64,000 nt of DNA, from the NCBI GenBank assembly GCA_963920705.1, contig OY987237.1, positions 14,414,601-14,478,600 of the forward strand, written 5' to 3'. The stretch is from Odiellus spinosus. Taxonomy: Eukaryota; Arthropoda; Arachnida; Opiliones; Phalangiidae. A program made the translations under genes and the position numbers. Position 1 is the first letter of the stretch; the number at the start of each line of letters is the position of its first letter. Of this stretch, positions 58,389 through 64,000 are shown in pieces. The notes below the pieces were generated by a model. It was not told where the DNA came from. It was given only the letters and a program-made list of their open reading frames with translations, and ran no database searches.

Positions 58389-61300
58389 TTATAGTATGAA
58401 TTTATTGCTTATTTAATGAGGTTTAAACTTTGTTAGGATCGAGGAATATGGTCAGACACGTCAGGTTTGTTTGTTTTTTTTTTATAAACTGGGTCTGGCG
58501 TTTTAGCTTTGAGTTCGTTTAAAAGGAAATTGAAATTAAACAAAAATTAATTATTTATAGTGTACTAATGTCCCATTGTTTGGAATTTAGGTAACCTTAT
58601 GGTTAAGGTGTTAATTTACATATCTAATTATGCAAAAACTAAATTATAATAGGTAGAATTTTCAAAAATCCCTCCAAAATCGCGCCATCTATTGATCAAA
58701 TTAATTTATTCACTTATTAAAATTTTTTAAATTATATGTATAATGTATAAATACTAAATAATAGTTAAATTTATTAACGCGTTAATATAAAACTAATTTT
58801 AATTAGATTGTTTAGTCTAGATGGCGGTAGAGTATCGTCAAAGTTTTTAAAATCGAAATTGGTAGACTATGGAACTAACTTAAATTAGTTCCAGGTCCTA
58901 GATTAAATAATTACTTTAAGCTTGAAGTTAATTTATTTAATCCATGTTGAATCTACTTTTGCCATGGTTAGGCTTATCTCGGTTATTTCGTCTACTTTCG
59001 TTACTGAATTTATTTGTGCTTTGTTTACTATAGTCCAGACTACTTTTTGTTGTAGATTGTAGGAAGCAAAAATTGTATTACCAATTTATCTCTTACATAT
59101 GTATTTTCGCTCGTTGTAATTTCTCCTGAGAAATACCAAAATTTCAACCATCCTCGACAAAGAAAAATAAGACTTATACGATTTCAGTTCCGTGAAAAAC
59201 CAGTTATTTTTGCAAAGTATGTTTACACTATGAGATCCATGATTCGGTTTAAGTTTTTAAAGGATATGTCTCGTTATAATTCAATAATTACACGATATAG
59301 GGAGCTAACAGAGTTGATCTTACAACGTCACACCCATCTATCTCTTACTTCAGTGTCATCCCACTCTGGGTACACTACAATATCCACACGTACCCAGAGG
59401 TAATGCGTGACGTTTCGCTGACGTCCCCTCTTGCCCAACTGTTATATTAGATCGCTATCCACAATACGAATATAATCGCGCGAAATAACCTTCAAAATTG
59501 GATAAATTACAACTAAAAATTGGTCAAAAAAACATATTTCGTTGCCCTGGTTACGACCCGGCTTTGCCTAAAGAAAATAAGCCCCTCCTCTTCCCTACCT
59601 ACTTCCAATAGGGAAATCAAAGCCCGACAAATACACCTTCTTTATGAATTTTTAATTAAACCTAGGTAAAAAGTTTGCAATCGTACTTAAATTAAATTTA
59701 AAAATTTTGCGAGGTTTTCCCTTTAAATTATTTCTGCTTTGATATTTTCGTTATATTCTTCCAAGTTCCAAGGTTAATAAACAAAAAAATTCTAGAGAAA
59801 GAATCTTGTGTAGGAACCATAGGAACCGAGAAATGGGTAATTTCCCATAGCTCCTATTTTGACAAATTTCTAAGTCAAGACTTAAAAAGTGAAAACATAA
59901 GCTTGGCTTATCCTCTTAGATAATAATACAAGGTGTTGTTGCTAAATTGTTTTTGAGAAACCGCTGTGAAAAGACATTTATTTAAAAAAAATCATTACTT
60001 AAAAATGTTAAGTCCTTTTAAAGTCTTTTAGTTTTAAATGACACACTTCTGTAAGGTGAAGGCTTTTCAGTCGAAGTTTTTTCTTTACTACCTAGAAATT
60101 AACCTCCATAATTAAAGAGCAAGTACCACCTCGTTTTTAGATTAATAGATTAAATTATAATATGGTTTGTTCCTCTTGTTTTTATTTAGTAGAATCGTTA
60201 TTGTGGATTGTGGACGCAATACGCAATACGCACTCGTCTAAAATGATGTACGATTGTAGAGCCATCAAAACGGCGATTGGAATCATCTCCAAGGCAGAAG
60301 TCAAGACCTTTTTCAACTACAAGGTGTCACTTAAAGCTTGGGCTAGGCTTAGCCGCGATGCATGCCGGGAAATTTACAACGAAACACACGAGGGTAAGCT
60401 GTCGTATTTTCCATTACATTTTCTGCGCGTGCGGAGAGAAGAGAGATAGTTTTTCCTCGCTCCGCCTTCAGACTCTATGCAAATGGATTTTATTGGCTGG
60501 CTTTATCACCTGTCTTTAACCAGTTTTTTTTATAAACGGACGGAAGCTGGACGGTCCGTCTAGTCCTAAGACTTATATTTAGTTTTGCCAAAAATAGTCA
60601 ATTGTTCTGGCACAATATTAAAAACTATATTTTAAACGAGTAATGGGTAATTCTAAGCCTATTTTGATGAGGAATTTCCTTTAAATAAATTCGCCACCAA
60701 AAGCAAGCAAAAAAAGTAATGTGGCTTTCTTAACTCGTCAACGTTCGGTCGCTAGACAATGAAAAGCTAATTAACGGTACCTTATTTTCTAATTAACTGC
60801 CAGAAGTCTTTTGTCTCTTAGCCGTGTTACTTTTTAGACTTTGCCCAATAACAATTCTCGTGGCAAAACTTGCGTAGATTTAAAGGGACAGCGAAATAAG
60901 AAGTGATGACGTAGAATTGCGGGAAATTTTTATTTTAAAAATTTCAAAAATGGCGATTATAAAATATGTATTTTTACTGTCGCGGTAATTTTTTTCCCAT
61001 GACATACGTATATATATTTTGAATCGTTTTTTAACGATCTTTCCGAAAATGCTACTCAATTTATATTTGAAGTTCATGAAAAATCTTTTAAAATCACTTT
61101 TTAAATCAAATACATTTCATCATCTCTTTAAATATGAAAAATAATTCTTTCCACAAGTTTTTATAACTATAAATATACATTCTTAGGACTTTGTTCCGTA
61201 TAATTTTATTGGGGAATGATCAATCTAAATTGAATCAGTTCCAGATTTCATCAGGTACCATTTATCCCTAAGATACAAAATCGTACGAGATAATAGGGTC

Positions 61301-63067
61301 GCTATCGACAATTGTTACTAGTCTTTTCTCGGATATAATGATAGAATTGGAAAAGACGTTCGTGGCCCTTCGTACTGTGATCGAGCATTTCAGCTTCGGA
61401 GAATAAGCTTACGTCGATATTTTTATCGCTAGCGTTAGCATCGTTATCGTGTCTAGATCGATTGAATTTCGGGCAGGCTAATTTTTAAAATAGAACTAAG
61501 CTCTCCTTGTATTACCGATGAAAGGGTGAATAAATTTATTTTCCGTCACATTGAATCGGCGAGAATTATTCTAACCGCCGGATTAAAAATCTTCTCAGAG
61601 TTTTTCCGCCTTTAATTACAGAAAAATAAAAAGTTTTTGCGGGCTTTTTTAACCCCCACTAGTTTTTGCGTAGCTAGGCCTAATTGTTTTTCAATGAAAT
61701 CAACATTTTTTTTTCAAAAGATCAAGTTCCTTTCACTATTGTCCGCTTATTTGATACGATGGTCTATGAAGGATCCTAGTTTTCCCCCAAAGCTTTAAAA
61801 AAAATTGCAAATTTGAACTCTTTCGGGAGCAAGGGTTTTCAAAAATGAAAACACCCACACTTTAGATCAAGATGAGTTGGCGTAGTGTGTAAAACTGGGG
61901 CGGATTAATACACAATATTAAACCCCATAATGTAAAAAAAAATGTAGCTGTCTCTAACACCCTTCGAACACTTTCATTTATAAGAAATTGTAAAATCAAA
62001 TCTTTCGCAATAATTTGATAATAGTTTAGTTCATATTTTTTCTGGATCCTTCGGTTTCTATTTGCTCATCTAGAATGGTGTATTTTTCGCCAACAGGAAA
62101 TAGTTATATACAGTTTTGGAAAAATAAGGAGTGCTGCTCAAACAATTTCAAAAACCAATTTTTATTTGAGCAGCCGACTTTTGTAATCTTTCGAAAGTCG
62201 AAACCCTCCCCTCCGAGACCCGAGTTTTTGCCATGTATACGTTTTTTAAAGTAAAGACAGTTGCGTATGACGTCATATTATTGCCTTTCTACGTACGAAA
62301 CAAACACCCTACCAACTTATACTCTATGGGGAATTAACGTAGTTAGGTGTTTTTGCAATAAATGTATACAGAATGAAACGACATATTTTTTGTTTGCAGA
62401 GACGCTAGAATTTTTCTCGGAATATATTTATATGTAATATCATAAGATTATAATTCGCGTACCATAAGTGACGTAACGTTTAAGGCTGTTGTAATAGTTT
62501 GGAGGTTAATCCGGAAATCATAGTGTTTTTATAAACTTGTAACGCAAAAATGAATAGTTTTCATTATTTAAAACTAGAAAAATTTATCTATTTAATGATT
62601 TAGTTGTTTAATCGAAACTTTAAACTTAAATTAAAATACTAATGGTTAGAAGTACGACATCATTGTTCCGTCAGTGATTTCCATGACATAGTGTGAAGAT
62701 CAGATATCATACTTATGGTGCACAAGTTATACACTTATAATAACAAGGTTTATGCGCTAATTTTGCTATACCTATTAAATTGCTCTGTTAAAAGCTCACT
62801 CTAATGGCGTTGTCAACCTATTAGTCGAGGCATGGATGAATTAATATTTGTCCACATTTTTACCATTACATCGTCATATCTAGGTCGAATTTATATAATT
62901 TTTCTTAGTTTTTAACATCTTTAAAGATTTTGGCTTGCCTTTCACTTAATTTTTCTACATCATAAAAGAGAGATTGTTAGAAAATATTTTTAGTTCAACT
63001 CTCTCTTTGATTGAGTAACAAAAATAGAGGAACTGAAAGAGAAGTATTAGTTCTAAATTAGTTCTAC
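58389..63067. other. gene-free stretch downstream of Beclin 1
   Basis: Mostly AT-rich unique-looking sequence. A weak imperfect inverted repeat (TCGCGCCATCTATTG near 58680 against TCTAGATGGCGGTAG near 58817) may be an old element. Open frames near 60162-60519 are short, resemble nothing, and overlap the GCGGAGAGAAGAGAGATAG block that recurs in diverged form near 36170. I see no gene. Confidence 0.5.
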
Positions 63068-63460
63068 CAGAGGTATACAATAACCCCCTTCGGGGGGAAG
63101 TATGAAAGCCCCTATACTACCAATGCTAAAAATCACGAACAACAAGAGCCCGCTGCTGACTATCTAGGCCACTAGCTCGCGCTGGACTTCTCAATGTCGC
63201 TACTCTAGTAAATGGTCTTTGTATAAACAAGACGGCTCGATTTGTGTTTAGAACTTCCTGTCTCGGGAGTCAGGCTGTCTATTAAAATGGAGTCGAAGGT
63301 TGACTTCAGCTCGCGAGTTCCGGAAGTGCGCGTAGGGAAAATTTAGTGAGGTTCAAAATGGTGTAACTATTTTTTGGGAGTAAAAATCGACGAACTTGTT
63401 GTTCGTCGATTTTGCCTACCTTTCATACTTCCCCCCGAAGTGGGCTATTATATACCTCTG
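63068..63460 (-). mobile_element. MITE family R2, copy 3 (internally deleted)
   Basis: 393 bp, very close to copy 2 (52768) but lacking about 25 bp near its right end (the stretch with CGATTTACGCCGGGCAC). Its ends are CAGAGGTATACAATAACC and TATTATATACCTCTG. It is flanked by the 7 bp repeat GTTCTAC. Confidence 0.92.
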
Positions 63461-64000
63461 GTTCTACGAATTAGGAGAAGAAATTATCATTAAGCCTTGT
63501 TTCTAGTAAAACCTAAATCATTTCCACCTTTCAAGAAGAACGGCAGGTAAACCTGCCCAACAAATCATTTAATCTGCCTTGGTTCCCTACTTAGTTCGCT
63601 AATTAGTGTATTTCAAAATCGGTTACTTCAAAGCTTCAAAAATAATCTACCCTTTAGAACGCAAATTAGTAAAGACGCGAAAAAAACCTTTTGCATTTAT
63701 TTATTTATTTTTTAATATAAAATAAGTTACAAATATAATTTTTATGTAAAATTCCTCCAGGATTTCAAAAACGTTTCCTACAGGGACTAATCCAGGTTCT
63801 AGATAACACTACACTCTGTTCGTACCATTTTTCTCCTGTCTACTAGACACCTTCTAAGTGTACACCTAGGGATAAATTGCACGCGAGAGAAAAAGTTGTG
63901 TCGAGATGGGTATAGGCCAAGGTGGTGCCATTCTCGTCATATACGAATCTTCCTTATATTTACGCCCCCGCTACGATGTTCTAGAGAATTGTGGAGGGAA
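63461..64000. other. right edge of window
   Basis: AT-rich sequence with no open frame of note and no element end that I recognise. Confidence 0.5.

Noticed and set aside
60162..60519. Overlapping frames of 95 and 80 codons
   Set aside because: No domain or splice support, and it overlaps a block with a diverged relative near 36170, so likely repeat-derived.
1..64000. tRNA, rRNA or CRISPR-like features
   Set aside because: No cloverleaf with a proper B box was seen outside the SINE; the tandem arrays are eukaryotic satellites without spacers.

Overview
The window is nuclear DNA of an intron-rich invertebrate, most likely an arthropod. The support is spliced genes with GT-AG introns, a run of the arthropod telomere unit (GGTTA/TAACC) at 9628-9652, abundant short inverted-repeat transposons, AT-rich non-coding DNA, and PAN/apple-plus-ZP membrane proteins of the kind best known from insect cuticle and sensory organs. 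The species cannot be named from the sequence.

There are five protein-coding genes. (1) 5173-34935 (+): a PAN-ZP transmembrane protein in ten visible coding exons, with its first exon not found. It has a signal-peptide core, one set of three PAN domains, a ZP domain, a furin site, a membrane helix and a short tail. (2) 37401-38276 (+) and (3) 39110-40045 (+): two related single-exon BTB-BACK proteins. (4) 40777-48750 (-): a second PAN-ZP protein, complete in 19 exons and 1960 residues, with twelve PAN domains arranged as four repeats of a three-domain unit, then a ZP domain, a furin site, a long Asn/Pro/Gly-rich region and a membrane helix. (5) 55707-58293 (+): Beclin 1/Atg6, complete in 12 exons and 440 residues. 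I assembled the exon models by hand. In every case the reading phases close and the paralogous exons match.

The two PAN-ZP genes converge on the BTB pair and share intron phases and intron positions through the ZP domain, so they are paralogues. The (+) gene spreads over 30 kb because its introns, above all the 14.4 kb one at 7709-22130, are filled with repeats. The (-) gene packs three times as many residues into 8 kb. Both are predicted to be secreted or apical-surface proteins that polymerise through the ZP domain after furin cleavage. Beclin 1 and the BTB proteins are intracellular and show no evident functional link to them.

The rest is mostly mobile DNA: six copies of a ~337 bp MITE (here R1) and three of a ~400 bp MITE (R2), which share CAGA(A/G)G ends and 7 bp target duplications; two copies of a 280 bp TA-flanked element (R3); a TTAA-flanked palindromic family in whole and broken copies; a cluster of GTTCACAC-ended repeats (R5); a 404 bp element with a 9 bp duplication; and one SINE whose 5' end resembles 7SL RNA. 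Several minisatellites occur, including a 30 bp satellite with higher-order structure. The flanks 48751-55706 and 58389-64000 hold repeats and no recognisable gene.
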